From Bacillota bacterium (lineage in GTDB: Bacteria; Bacillota; UBA994; UBA5500), in contig JAEZJZ010000064.1 in NCBI GenBank assembly GCA_023436245.1, positions 1 through 64,000 on the forward strand: a DNA stretch of 64,000 nt, read 5' to 3'. Every line of letters begins with the position of its first letter. The stretch's first letter is position 1. Made by a program: the position numbers and the translations under genes. Positions 1 through 7,651 of this stretch are shown piece after piece. Below the pieces are notes generated by a model, which was not told the origin of the DNA, did not search any database, and saw only the letters and a list, made by a program, of their open reading frames with translations.

Positions 1-6
1 GGGATC

Positions 7-24
7 GGCTCGGCATGCCGAGCC
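7..24. repeat. Perfect 18-nt palindrome at the left edge
   Basis: The bases GGCTCGGCATGCCGAGCC equal their own reverse complement. No T tract follows on either strand within the window, so it could be half of a terminator for a gene lying to the left or a protein-binding site. Its role is unknown. Confidence 0.4.
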
Positions 25-109
25 TCTACGAAAGACAAAATGAACAGTCTCGCATGCTGCCCGCGCGGCAGAGGAAGCGCTTGTTCCCAAAAGCCCCAGC
101 AAAGCAAAA

Positions 110-132
110 GCGCTGCCCTCCGACGGCAGCGC
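110..132 (-). terminator. Intrinsic terminator of the lepB-rbgA-rnhB-yraN transcript
   Basis: GCGCTGCC and GGCAGCGC form an 8-bp stem with a 7-nt loop. On the minus strand it is followed by CTTTTGCTTT. It lies just downstream of the last small gene of the minus-strand cluster. Confidence 0.7.
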
Positions 133-150
133 AACCCTATGTAGGTCAGT

Positions 151-324
151 CTACTTCAGCATGTTCAGCAGCACCAGCACCGAGAGCACCAGCACGATTC
201 CATCCAGACTGTTTGGCTTGAAGACCAAACGCGACATTTCAATGAGCACGATCAACGACATGGCCCAAAGCGAGACCCAATCCAGCACATCAAACCAGAG
301 GCGCTTGGCCTTAAACCGCTTCAT
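151..324 (-). CDS. Small two-helix membrane protein, unknown function
   Basis: A 57-residue protein that I do not recognise as a family. It begins MKRFKAKRLWFDVLDWVS, so its N-terminus is basic, and two hydrophobic stretches (about residues 16-32 and 38-55) suggest a small integral membrane protein. An in-frame ATG 13 codons upstream exists, but the start used here is preceded by the strong site GGAAGGTGG at about 7 nt, so I prefer it. It follows yraN on the same strand and precedes the operon terminator. Codon use resembles its neighbours. It could be a lineage-specific hypothetical. Confidence 0.6.
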   Translation of the reverse strand: MKRFKAKRLWFDVLDWVSLWAMSLIVLIEMSRLVFKPNSLDGIVLVLSVLVLLNMLK

Positions 325-388
325 CGCACTTGCCACCTTCCAGCTAATCTCTCCTACTCCCATCTATATGCAGGGAATGGACGCTTGG

Positions 389-751
389 TCACTGGAAAAT
401 GTCCTTGATGTGCCTAATATCCAAGGGCGTCAGAGTCTCAGGCTGCAGATCGATGGCCACGACCTCCAGCCGCAATCGCCGAAACCGTAGCTTGCTGACC
501 TGCAAATAGGCGGCGATGGCCAAGCGCAGCTTACGCCGCTTGCTCCAGGTGATCGCCTCTTCCGGCAGGCCAAACCGATGGCTGGTTCTGGCCTTTACCT
601 CCACGAAGACCAGGTCTTGCCCGTCGCGGCAGATTAGGTCTATCTCGCCAAACCGCGTATGGAAGTTTCGCTCCAACAGCAAATAGCCCAAGCGAGTCAA
701 ATAGTCGGCCGCCAGCGACTCACCCTGCCGACCGACCTGCCTATTCTTCAT
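389..751 (-). CDS. yraN: UPF0102 family protein YraN
   Basis: A 120-residue member of the YraN/UPF0102 family, a predicted restriction-endonuclease-like fold of unsettled function. Visible hallmarks are GRQGESLAADYLTRLGY near the N-terminus, then FGEIDLICRDG and VFVEVKAR, which supply the conserved E, D, E and K positions of that fold. Length matches the family. The ATG at 751 is chosen over a TTG two codons upstream. The start overlaps the end of rnhB by 11 nt with no clear separate ribosome binding site, suggesting translational coupling. The rnhB-yraN pairing is common in Bacillota. Confidence 0.88.
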   Translation of the reverse strand: MKNRQVGRQGESLAADYLTRLGYLLLERNFHTRFGEIDLICRDGQDLVFVEVKARTSHRFGLPEEAITWSKRRKLRLAIAAYLQVSKLRFRRLRLEVVAIDLQPETLTPLDIRHIKDIFQ

Positions 752-1535
752 CTGCAAGACCAGCCGCGAACTTACGCAGAAAGGTCACCCGGTGCAGCGG
801 GCAGGGACCGTGCGCCAGCAATGCCCGGTAATGATCAGGGCAAGGGTATCCCTTGTGCAAGGCGAACCCGTACTCAGGATAGGCCTGCTCGTACTCCACC
901 ATCAGGCGATCCCTGGTCACCTTGGCAATGATGGAAGCGGCTGCGATACTGAAAGAACGACCGTCGCCCTTGATCAGGGCCTGCCCCGGTAGATCAAAAT
1001 CAGGCAACACGTTGCCATCGACCAACACAAACTCCGCCTCTCCAGCCAAGCCCTGCACGGCCAAACTCATCGCCTGCTTGGTCGCCTGCAGAATGTTTAT
1101 CCGGTCGATCGTTCGCTGATCGATGGCTGCCACGCTGACTGCGTCTGCCTGCCGCAGAATCTCGACAAACAGCTCCTCTCGGCGGGCCGGAGTCAGTTGC
1201 TTTGAGTCATTCATGCCGGCAATCTGCACTTCCTGCGAAAAGACCACAGCGGCAGCCACCACCGGCCCGGCCAAAGGACCGCGACCGGCCTCGTCTACTC
1301 CGGCCACCAGCCGATAGCCGTGCTGCCAGAGCGCACGCTCCTCCAACCAAAGCGAGCGCAGTCGCTCCTGTTCAGTAAACAGTCGAACTTGCCTGCGCTC
1401 GAAGCGAGCAACCGCCTGCTGCACACCTGCCCTAATGTCCGCGCGCAACTGCCGCAGATCCTCCGGCAGAATCGTACCGTGGTGCTGCTCCAACCAAAGC
1501 ACTACCTCCGAGATGGTCATCTGCTCAAATCTCAT
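741..1535 (-). CDS. rnhB: Ribonuclease HII
   Basis: A 264-residue cytoplasmic enzyme that cleaves the RNA strand of RNA-DNA hybrids and removes misincorporated ribonucleotides. The catalytic DEAGRG motif is at residues 81-86, followed by a VDGN block, the KGDGRSFSIAAASIIAKVTRD region and HKGYPCPDHY. An N-terminal extension of about 70 residues before the catalytic core is typical of Bacillota RNase HII. The start at 1535 (MRFEQMTISE) is preceded by AGAGGGA and overlaps the end of rbgA by 11 nt. An upstream in-frame ATG would overlap rbgA more and lacks a binding site. Confidence 0.93.
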   Translation of the reverse strand: MRFEQMTISEVVLWLEQHHGTILPEDLRQLRADIRAGVQQAVARFERRQVRLFTEQERLRSLWLEERALWQHGYRLVAGVDEAGRGPLAGPVVAAAVVFSQEVQIAGMNDSKQLTPARREELFVEILRQADAVSVAAIDQRTIDRINILQATKQAMSLAVQGLAGEAEFVLVDGNVLPDFDLPGQALIKGDGRSFSIAAASIIAKVTRDRLMVEYEQAYPEYGFALHKGYPCPDHYRALLAHGPCPLHRVTFLRKFAAGLADEE

Positions 1536-2394
1536 CCGCAGTCCCTCTGTTAGGCACTTCATCGAGGGTGATCGCACCCATCTTCCCGGTGCGAAACTCC
1601 AGCAACACCAAGTCGGCGGCTCTGCTCAGATCAACCTTGCCGCCAGCCACCAGACATCCGCGGCGACGCCCCACCTCCGACAGCAACTGCTCCCCGGATT
1701 GGGTCAAATCAGCCACCCGGTAGCGCTGCAACAGATCGCCATGCTGCGCTGCCAAATAGGCCAACAGCCATGCCGCCAACTCCAGTTCATCGAAGCCGCC
1801 CTGACCAACTGCACCAGTGACCGCCAGCTTACGAGCTCCCTCCGGGTCCTCCAGCTTGGGCCAGAGCATGCCAGGGGTATCCAACAGCTCTACTGACTCG
1901 GCCAGACGAATCCATTGCTTGGCCCTAGTCACGCCCGGCAGAGCGCCGGTCTTAGCTGCCGCCCGCTTGGCCAGGGCGTTGATCAGCGAAGACTTGCCCA
2001 CGTTCGGGATGCCCACCACCATCGTCCGCACCGGCCGGAGCGGCGCCCCGTTCTGCTTGTTGCGCGGCAACTTGGGCGCTGCCAGCTGTTCCAGCTTTGG
2101 CAGGATCGCCTTGCCCAGACTCGAACTATGTACATCGATGGCCAGCACCTCTGCGTCACCGGACTGCCGCAGATGAACCATCCACTCCTTGGTTGCCTGC
2201 GCGTCAGCCAAGTCACTCTTGGTCAAAATCACCAAGCGCGGCTTGGTCCCAATTACCGTTTGCAGCAGCGGATTGTAACTGCTCTCCGGAATCCGTGCGT
2301 CGCGCAGTTCCATCACTACGTCCACCAGTTTGACATTTTCGGTCAACAGCTTCTGCGCCTTGGCCATATGCCCCGGGAACCACTGCACTGACAT
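1525..2394 (-). CDS. rbgA: Ribosome biogenesis GTPase RbgA (YlqF)
   Basis: A 289-residue circularly permuted GTPase needed for late 50S subunit assembly. The permuted motif order is visible: G4 TKSD at residues 58-61, then G1 GIPNVGKSS from residue 128, then G3 DTPGML. The N-terminus MSVQWFPGHMAKA is the family signature and decides the start, which is preceded by a perfect AGGAGGTGA. It lies between lepB and rnhB, the usual Bacillota order. B. subtilis RbgA is slightly shorter, so the length is normal. Confidence 0.95.
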   Translation of the reverse strand: MSVQWFPGHMAKAQKLLTENVKLVDVVMELRDARIPESSYNPLLQTVIGTKPRLVILTKSDLADAQATKEWMVHLRQSGDAEVLAIDVHSSSLGKAILPKLEQLAAPKLPRNKQNGAPLRPVRTMVVGIPNVGKSSLINALAKRAAAKTGALPGVTRAKQWIRLAESVELLDTPGMLWPKLEDPEGARKLAVTGAVGQGGFDELELAAWLLAYLAAQHGDLLQRYRVADLTQSGEQLLSEVGRRRGCLVAGGKVDLSRAADLVLLEFRTGKMGAITLDEVPNRGTADEI

Positions 2395-2426
2395 GGCACT
2401 CACCTCCTGCCCAGAGAACGAAATCC

Positions 2427-2954
2427 TTAACGACCGATCAGACGCCAGGCCTTCACCGGCCAATAGATCAACCAGGCTTTGCCCCTGATCGCCTCCAGCG
2501 AAACCTGTCCCACCAGCGCATCACGACTGTCCTTGCTGAAGTTGCGGTTATCCCCCAGCACAAAAACCCTGTCCGGCTGCACGGTGATCGGACCGTAATC
2601 CCCCAGAGTGGCAGCCGACAAATACGGCTCATCCAACGGTTGATCGTTGACATAGACCTGACCGCCCGTAATGGCCACCTTGTCTCCCGTGACTCCGATC
2701 ACCCGCTTGACGAAGTCACGCTCGGCATCCTGGGCGTACTGGAAGACGATGATGTCGCCGCGTTCAGGCAGAGCGCCAAAGCGCTGGCCGAGTTTATAGA
2801 CCAGGACACGCTCCTGATCGTGCAAGGTGGGCAGCATCGAACTGCCGTCCACAATATAGTTGTCCAAAACAAAGGTGCGTAACACCAGAGCCAAAACGAT
2901 CGCCGGAGCGAGCGCCTTCAGCCACTCCCAGACCTCCTGTTTGAAGCGTTGCAT
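2427..2954 (-). CDS. lepB: Type I signal peptidase
   Basis: A 175-residue membrane-anchored peptidase that removes signal peptides from exported proteins. One N-terminal transmembrane segment (about residues 14-32) precedes the catalytic serine Ser39 in DGSSMLPTL and the general-base Lys83 in RDFVKRVIG. The GDNRNFSKDSRD box near the C-terminus is also present. The start follows GAAGAGGGGA. Its own promoter-like sequence lies just upstream, after the rplS terminator. A single-span SipS-type enzyme fits best. Confidence 0.94.
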   Translation of the reverse strand: MQRFKQEVWEWLKALAPAIVLALVLRTFVLDNYIVDGSSMLPTLHDQERVLVYKLGQRFGALPERGDIIVFQYAQDAERDFVKRVIGVTGDKVAITGGQVYVNDQPLDEPYLSAATLGDYGPITVQPDRVFVLGDNRNFSKDSRDALVGQVSLEAIRGKAWLIYWPVKAWRLIGR

Positions 2955-3003
2955 CGATTTCCCCTCTTCCCTGCCGCCATCCCCAGTGGAAGCGTACACC
3001 TCT

Positions 3004-3032
3004 AATCTATCACGCTACCTGGGGAAAGCCAA
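3004..3032 (-). promoter_or_regulatory. Candidate promoter for lepB-rbgA-rnhB-yraN
   Basis: Minus strand TTGGCT, a 17-nt spacer and TAGATT, about 50 nt upstream of the lepB start. It is needed because a terminator separates rplS from lepB. Confidence 0.5.
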
Positions 3033-3044
3033 GCAAACAAAAAA

Positions 3045-3060
3045 GGGACCAAGCGGTCCC
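3045..3060 (-). terminator. Intrinsic terminator after rplS
   Basis: GGGACC and GGTCCC form a stem around an AAGC loop, flanked by runs of A and T. On the minus strand it is followed by TTTTTTGTTTG, directly after the rplS stop. Confidence 0.85.
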
Positions 3061-3069
3061 TTTTGCCAA

Positions 3070-3417
3070 TTACTTGCGGCGCATGTCCTCGATGCGAGCA
3101 GCTTTGCCGGTCAAGTTGCGCAGGTAATACAGCTTGGCGCGACGAACGCGGCCACGGCGCATGACCTCGATCTTGTCCAGGCGCGGCGAATGCAAGGGGA
3201 AGACGCGCTCCACGCCAACGCCGTAAGAAACGCGGCGCACGGTGAAGGTCTCGCGAATGCCGCCACCGCGACGAGCGATCACAATGCCTTCAAATACCTG
3301 CACGCGCTCGCGGTTACCCTCAACGACTTTAACATGAACACGCACAGTGTCACCCGCCTTGAAATCGGGGATGTCCTGGCGCAGTTGAGCCATTTCCAAA
3401 GTCTCAAGAATACTCAT
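3070..3417 (-). CDS. rplS: 50S ribosomal protein L19
   Basis: A 115-residue protein of the large subunit at the 30S-50S interface. The conserved block GDTVRVHVKVVEGNRERVQ, the RRGGGIRETFTVR segment and the terminal RRAKLYYLR region leave no doubt. The length equals that of B. subtilis L19. The start MSILETLEMAQLR follows GGAAGGAGG; an internal ATG at residue 9 is less well placed. It is the last gene of the ylxM-ffh-rpsP-rimM-trmD cluster and may also have its own extended -10 promoter. Confidence 0.97.
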   Translation of the reverse strand: MSILETLEMAQLRQDIPDFKAGDTVRVHVKVVEGNRERVQVFEGIVIARRGGGIRETFTVRRVSYGVGVERVFPLHSPRLDKIEVMRRGRVRRAKLYYLRNLTGKAARIEDMRRK

Positions 3418-3444
3418 GGTCAAAAACCTCCTTCCTGACAAGCA

Positions 3445-3453
3445 ATTATAACA
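3445..3453 (-). promoter_or_regulatory. Extended -10 promoter candidate for rplS
   Basis: Minus strand TGTTATAAT, a perfect TATAAT with an upstream TGn, in the trmD-rplS gap. No good -35 is visible at 17 nt. It may allow extra rplS transcription. Confidence 0.4.
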
Positions 3454-3484
3454 TATATGCAAGACTAAACCATAGCCAGTCGGG

Positions 3485-4213
3485 TCAGCGCTCCCGCTGC
3501 AGCTTTTCCAAAAACAGGCGATCAGCCTTGGTCAGCTCCGCTCGCTGCAGCAGATCCGGTCGACGCTCCCAGGTGATGCGCAGTGACTCTTCCCGCCGCC
3601 ATTTGGCGATCTGAGCGTGATGGCCGGAAAGCAGCACGTCTGGCACACCTAGGCCCATGAACTCGGGCGGTCGCGTGTACTGCGGGTACTCCAACAGATG
3701 ATCGGAAAACGACTCTTCAGTCGCCGATTCCGCCGAACCGAGCACGCCCGGCAAGAGACGCACCACTGCGTCCACCACCACTGCCGCCGCCAGCTCTCCA
3801 CCGGTGAGCACGTAGTCGCCAATGGAGATTTCCTCATCCACCAACGTCATGCGCACACGTTCGTCGATGCCTTCATAGTGCCCGCAGAGGATGATCATCT
3901 GCGGCAATGCCGACAACTCCTGCGCCTTCTGCTCAGTGAAAGTCGTTCCCTGCGGCGCCATGTAAATCACCTTGGCGTCGTTTCGCTCCTTCACCTTGGC
4001 AATCGCGCGCGCAATCGGTTCGGGTTTCATCACCATGCCGGCGCCGCCGCCATAGGGATAATCGTCGACCACCCGGTGCTTATCCTGGGTGAAGTCGCGG
4101 ATGTTCCAAGTCTCGATGCTGACGATCCCTTTATCCACTGCCCGCTTCAGAATGCTCTCGGAGAAGATACCGTTGAACACTCCTGGAAACAGGGTAAGGA
4201 TGTCAATCTGCAT
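3485..4213 (-). CDS. trmD: tRNA (guanine-N1)-methyltransferase TrmD
   Basis: A 242-residue SPOUT-class enzyme that methylates G37 of tRNAs using S-adenosylmethionine, which prevents frameshifting. The knot region is visible in LCGHYEGIDERV and EISIGDYVLTGGELAA; the upstream block MVMKPEPI and the YMAPQGTTFTEQKAQELS segment are also family hallmarks. The start MQIDILTLFPG follows GAGGAA and overlaps the end of rimM by 11 nt, suggesting coupling. The order rimM-trmD-rplS is conserved widely in bacteria. Confidence 0.96.
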   Translation of the reverse strand: MQIDILTLFPGVFNGIFSESILKRAVDKGIVSIETWNIRDFTQDKHRVVDDYPYGGGAGMVMKPEPIARAIAKVKERNDAKVIYMAPQGTTFTEQKAQELSALPQMIILCGHYEGIDERVRMTLVDEEISIGDYVLTGGELAAAVVVDAVVRLLPGVLGSAESATEESFSDHLLEYPQYTRPPEFMGLGVPDVLLSGHHAQIAKWRREESLRITWERRPDLLQRAELTKADRLFLEKLQRER

Positions 4214-4736
4214 GGCTGTCTTCCTCGTCCGAATCAAACAATCCAGGCAGAGGATCGATCACCATCCGCCGGGCAGCCAAATCGATGGACTTGACCACCT
4301 GCTTGATGGCCGGAACCAGCAACTCCCGTCCCTCGGACAGCACCACATAGACATCATTGGCGCCGGGCTGCAACACTTCCACGATCTCGCCCAGAGCTTC
4401 GCCCTGCACCGTGACCACAGACAACCCGATCAGCTCAAAAACATAGTAATTGCCCTGCGGCAGAGGCAGCACTTTGTCTTGGGAGATCTGCAGTTCGCCG
4501 CCAGCCAGCGCATCCGCCTGTTCGCGCGTATCCACACCCTGCAGCTTCAGCCGCCAGTAGATCTGCTGCACACCGGCTGACAGCACCAGGTAAGGCTGAC
4601 GAACGGTTCCCTTCTGGACGAAGACCGTCATCTGCGGCAGCGTGGTCAAGCGATCGGGATGGTCACTTTCGGGACTCACCTTGATCTCTCCGCGCAATCC
4701 ATGACTACCCTTGATCATGCCTATCGTCACAAACAT
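4203..4736 (-). CDS. rimM: Ribosome maturation factor RimM
   Basis: A 177-residue 16S rRNA processing factor that binds S19 and helps mature the 30S head. The N-terminal barrel begins FVTIGMIKGSHGLRGEIKV, the clearest family signature, and the C-terminal PRC-barrel half contains YYVFELIGLSVVT and ELLVPAIKQVV. Length is typical. The start follows AGAGGTG at a slightly long distance. It sits between ylqD and trmD, as in other Bacillota. Confidence 0.94.
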   Translation of the reverse strand: MFVTIGMIKGSHGLRGEIKVSPESDHPDRLTTLPQMTVFVQKGTVRQPYLVLSAGVQQIYWRLKLQGVDTREQADALAGGELQISQDKVLPLPQGNYYVFELIGLSVVTVQGEALGEIVEVLQPGANDVYVVLSEGRELLVPAIKQVVKSIDLAARRMVIDPLPGLFDSDEEDSHAD

Positions 4737-4741
4737 CTGTG

Positions 4742-5155
4742 CTACACCTCTAGCCCGCGGATTTCCACCACTACATCATCTTTCAGCACGATTTCGGCGC
4801 TCTGCACCTCGGACCAGCGCTGCCCCAGCGCAACCGTACAGAGACCCTGCACCGTGCTGTGCACAACTTCCTGGCCGAGCGAAAACGCCTCCACCGCCGC
4901 CAATCGCTGCAGCAGTTCCTTCTTCATCTCCTGTCGTTTCTGCCGTTCTGCCTCCAGCTGTTGCTGAAAGCCGGGCAGACGATCAGGATGCTTGCGCTCG
5001 AGATCCAGCAGCATCTTTTTCCCCTGAAAATCCAACTGCTGTAATTCTCGTTCCGCGTTCTCCACCGCCTGGCGGATGTCTGCCAGGAGACTGGCCTGCA
5101 GTTCGGCAGTGACGATCGCTTTTACCGTAATCGGACGGAGAACGGACAAAGCCAT
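4742..5155 (-). CDS. ylqD: YlqD family protein
   Basis: A 137-residue protein of the YlqD family, whose function is not established. It begins with a short beta-like segment (VLRPITVKAIVT), continues with a long charged helix rich in Gln, Glu and Arg that looks like a coiled coil (about residues 20-90), and ends with a beta-rich part. Position between khpA and rimM matches the family's usual place. The ATG start lacks an obvious ribosome binding site and lies 10 nt after the khpA stop, so translation may depend on coupling. Confidence 0.8.
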   Translation of the reverse strand: MALSVLRPITVKAIVTAELQASLLADIRQAVENAERELQQLDFQGKKMLLDLERKHPDRLPGFQQQLEAERQKRQEMKKELLQRLAAVEAFSLGQEVVHSTVQGLCTVALGQRWSEVQSAEIVLKDDVVVEIRGLEV

Positions 5156-5165
5156 GGCAATCAGA

Positions 5166-5396
5166 TTAGGACAAAATGTCGACGGTCACACGTCGCGGAT
5201 CGTTGCTCGATGCGGCCTTGACCAGAGAACGGATAGCCTGAGCGATCCGACCCTGCTTGCCTATCACTTTGCCGATGTCCTCATCTGCAACTTTCAACTG
5301 CAAGACCAGGCTGCGCTCGCTTTCCACCTCGGTCACTTCCACCTGTTCAGGGTGGTCGACCAGGGCTTGGGCGATATAGATTACGAGATCACGCAT
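5166..5396 (-). CDS. khpA: KH-domain RNA-binding protein KhpA (YlqC)
   Basis: A 76-residue single KH-domain protein, a small RNA-binding factor linked in other Firmicutes to cell elongation and division. The GxxG loop is visible as VIGKQGRIAQAIR. Length is standard. The start follows GGGAGGTTAAC. It lies between rpsP and ylqD, the conserved position. In other species it pairs with KhpB (Jag), which is not in this window. Confidence 0.93.
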   Translation of the reverse strand: MRDLVIYIAQALVDHPEQVEVTEVESERSLVLQLKVADEDIGKVIGKQGRIAQAIRSLVKAASSNDPRRVTVDILS

Positions 5397-5414
5397 GTGT
5401 TAACCTCCCACTTT

Positions 5415-5666
5415 TTACTCCTGGTTAATCACTCCTGCCTGCTGGAACAGACGACGAACGGTATCGGACATCTGTACTCCCTGAGAGACCCAAGCGGAAG
5501 CTCTTTCCTTGTTGATCTCCACCGTAGACGGATTGGTAATCGGGTTGTAGTAACCGATCTCCTCGATGAACCGACCGTCACGCGGGAAGCGGGAATCAGC
5601 GACTACAATTCTATAGAAAGGAGCCTTGTGAGCGCCCATCCTCCTGAGACGAATCTTGGTAGCCAT
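5415..5666 (-). CDS. rpsP: 30S ribosomal protein S16
   Basis: An 83-residue small-subunit protein. The N-terminus ATKIRLRRMGAHKAPFYRIV and the GYYNPITNP block are unmistakable. The start is preceded by AAAGGAGGTGA. It follows ffh in the conserved ffh-rpsP-khpA arrangement. Confidence 0.97.
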   Translation of the reverse strand: MATKIRLRRMGAHKAPFYRIVVADSRFPRDGRFIEEIGYYNPITNPSTVEINKERASAWVSQGVQMSDTVRRLFQQAGVINQE

Positions 5667-5702
5667 GCACTGTCACCTCCTTTCAGGGGGTTTCTGACCT
5701 AA

Positions 5703-7037
5703 TTAGAACGGGAAGGGGAACTTGCCGCGCTTCTTCCCGCCTTTTTCACTGAACTGCCGCATCATCTTGCGAGTCTGATCGAATTGCTTCAGCAGCCGGT
5801 TCACAGTCTGGATGCTGGTGCCGCTGCCGAGCGCAATGCGCTTGCGGCGGCTGCCGTCGATAATCTCGGGCTTGCGCCGCTCCTCGGGAGTCATGGAGAA
5901 GATGATCGCTTCGATCTGCTTGAACTGCTTCTCATCCGGCTGCATGTCCTTCATACCCTTGGCCTGCGAGAGACCGGGAATCATGCCCATCAGCTGGTCC
6001 AAAGGTCCCATCTTCTGCACTTGCTGTAACTGCTCCAGGAAGTCCTCGAGCGTGAACTGAGCAGTGCGCAGCTTCTTGCCGAGCTCCAGCGCCTTCTTCT
6101 CATCGAAGGCTGTCTGTGCTTTTTCGATCAGCGAGAGCATATCGCCCATGCCGAGAATGCGCGAAGCCATGCGATCCGGGTGGAAAACCTCGAGCGTGTC
6201 CAACTTCTCACCGAGAGCCGCAAACTTGATTGGCTTGCCGGTGACCGCCTTCACGGACAGCGCCGCGCCGCCGCGGGTATCGCCGTCCAGCTTGGTCATG
6301 ATCAGTCCGTCGATGCCCAGTTGCCCGTTGAACGACTCGGCGACGGAAACCGCATCCTGGCCGGTCATCGCGTCAACCACCAGCAGCACTTCCTGGGGCT
6401 TCAACTCCCGCTTGATCTCCTGCAGCTCTGCCATCAACTCTTCGTTGATGTGCAAACGGCCGGCAGTATCGATGATCACGATGTCGCGCCCGTCCTTCTG
6501 GGCCTGGGCCACACCCGCACTCGCGATCTGAACCGGATTCACCTGGTTGCCCAAGCTGAACACCGGCACGTCCACCTGCTTGCCGACCACCTGCAACTGA
6601 TCGATGGCTGCTGGACGATAGATGTCGGCCGCCACGAGCAGCGGGCGTCGTCCGTTCTTCTTCAAATGCAGTGCCAGCTTGCCGGAAGTTGTGGTCTTGC
6701 CGGCGCCCTGCAATCCAACCAACATAATGATCGTCGGCGGTTTACTGGCCAGGGCCAGCCGGCTGGCTGTGCCGCCGAGCAACTCAATCATCTCTTCATG
6801 CACAATCTTGATCATCTGCTGACCCGGGCTCAGGCTTTCCAGCACTTCCGCCCCGACGGCACGTTCCTTGAGCTTGGCCACGAAGTCGCGCACCACCCGG
6901 TAGTTGACGTCAGCCTCGAGCAAGGCCAAACGCACTTCCCGCAATGCCTCGGTGACATCTTTCTCGGTCAGCTTGCCCTTGCCACGTAGTCGCTTGAACG
7001 TATCCTGCAGTTTTTCCGCCAAACCGGAGAAGATCAA
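5703..7037 (-). CDS. ffh: Signal recognition particle protein Ffh
   Basis: A 444-residue GTPase that binds signal sequences and SRP RNA and delivers ribosomes to FtsY at the membrane. The N domain spans residues 1-90; the G domain carries GLQGAGKTT at 108-116, DTAGRLH from 190 and TKLDGDTRGG from 248; the methionine-rich M domain follows from about 300 and ends in GGKKRGKFPFPF. The start is a TTG, preceded by GGGAGG; the encoded IFSGLAEKLQ aligns with the conserved Ffh N-terminus, so no later start is needed. It lies 13 nt downstream of ylxM. Confidence 0.97.
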   Translation of the reverse strand: MIFSGLAEKLQDTFKRLRGKGKLTEKDVTEALREVRLALLEADVNYRVVRDFVAKLKERAVGAEVLESLSPGQQMIKIVHEEMIELLGGTASRLALASKPPTIIMLVGLQGAGKTTTSGKLALHLKKNGRRPLLVAADIYRPAAIDQLQVVGKQVDVPVFSLGNQVNPVQIASAGVAQAQKDGRDIVIIDTAGRLHINEELMAELQEIKRELKPQEVLLVVDAMTGQDAVSVAESFNGQLGIDGLIMTKLDGDTRGGAALSVKAVTGKPIKFAALGEKLDTLEVFHPDRMASRILGMGDMLSLIEKAQTAFDEKKALELGKKLRTAQFTLEDFLEQLQQVQKMGPLDQLMGMIPGLSQAKGMKDMQPDEKQFKQIEAIIFSMTPEERRKPEIIDGSRRKRIALGSGTSIQTVNRLLKQFDQTRKMMRQFSEKGGKKRGKFPFPF

Positions 7038-7050
7038 TTCGTTTCCCTCC

Positions 7051-7386
7051 CTACTTGGTCATCTCTCCAAGCAGCCCAAACACTTGTTGCCAGCGCTCGT
7101 CGCCCTCGTCTACCAACGCCCGCAACAACTGACGTAATTCTAAAATGCGTGCCTGCTGAGCCGTCCAGCGTTCTGCAAGCCGCAGGCGTGCCTCGTACTG
7201 TTCCAGCGCTTCTTCTGAGCGCTTGAGCAGGTCATGCACCGCCTGGCGACTGACGCCTAGCTCTTCTGCGATTTCCGACAGCGAAAGGTCCATTCCATAA
7301 TGAAGCTCCACTGCCTGTCGCTGCTTTTCTGTGAGCATCTGACCGTAGAAGTCAAAGAGCAGACTGATCCGGACGAAACGCTCCAT
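7051..7386 (-). CDS. ylxM: UPF0122 family DNA-binding protein YlxM
   Basis: A 111-residue helix-turn-helix protein related to sigma-factor region 4; YlxM is thought to act with the signal recognition particle pathway. The segment LLFDFYGQMLTEKQ and the helix-turn-helix LSLSEIAEELGVSRQAVHDLLKRSE are diagnostic. The ATG at 7386 follows AGGATGGTG and is preferred over an upstream candidate. It is first in the operon with ffh, directly behind a near-consensus promoter. Confidence 0.92.
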   Translation of the reverse strand: MERFVRISLLFDFYGQMLTEKQRQAVELHYGMDLSLSEIAEELGVSRQAVHDLLKRSEEALEQYEARLRLAERWTAQQARILELRQLLRALVDEGDERWQQVFGLLGEMTK

Positions 7387-7419
7387 TGGCACCATCCTGT
7401 AAAGCAATTTACCTTGACA

Positions 7420-7448
7420 ATACTAGCAAATCGGCATGAGGCTGTCAA
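7420..7448 (-). promoter_or_regulatory. Near-consensus promoter for ylxM-ffh-rpsP operon
   Basis: Minus strand TTGACA, exactly 17 nt, then TAGTAT. It lies about 35 nt upstream of the ylxM start. This is probably the main vegetative promoter of the cluster. Confidence 0.8.
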
Positions 7449-7651
7449 GCAAAAGCACTTGACGCCGTCTTGCGACAAAGCAAAACGGCAAGTTGAGCGA
7501 ATCAAAGTTGGCCGTTTTCGGCGGACCCACAGGGCCTGGCTTTCGGGCACTAGCCTGCGACATCTTACTGCCACTCGCAAGGGAACGCTGCGCCCCGCGG
7601 CGAAAGAATAGTGAGATCCTGCTACAGTAAAGAACTAAGGAGGTTCGATTC

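Noticed and set aside
3418..3484. L19 leader ribosomal autoregulatory element
   Set aside because: The 67-nt gap mostly holds a promoter-like sequence and the ribosome binding site; no convincing conserved fold was seen.
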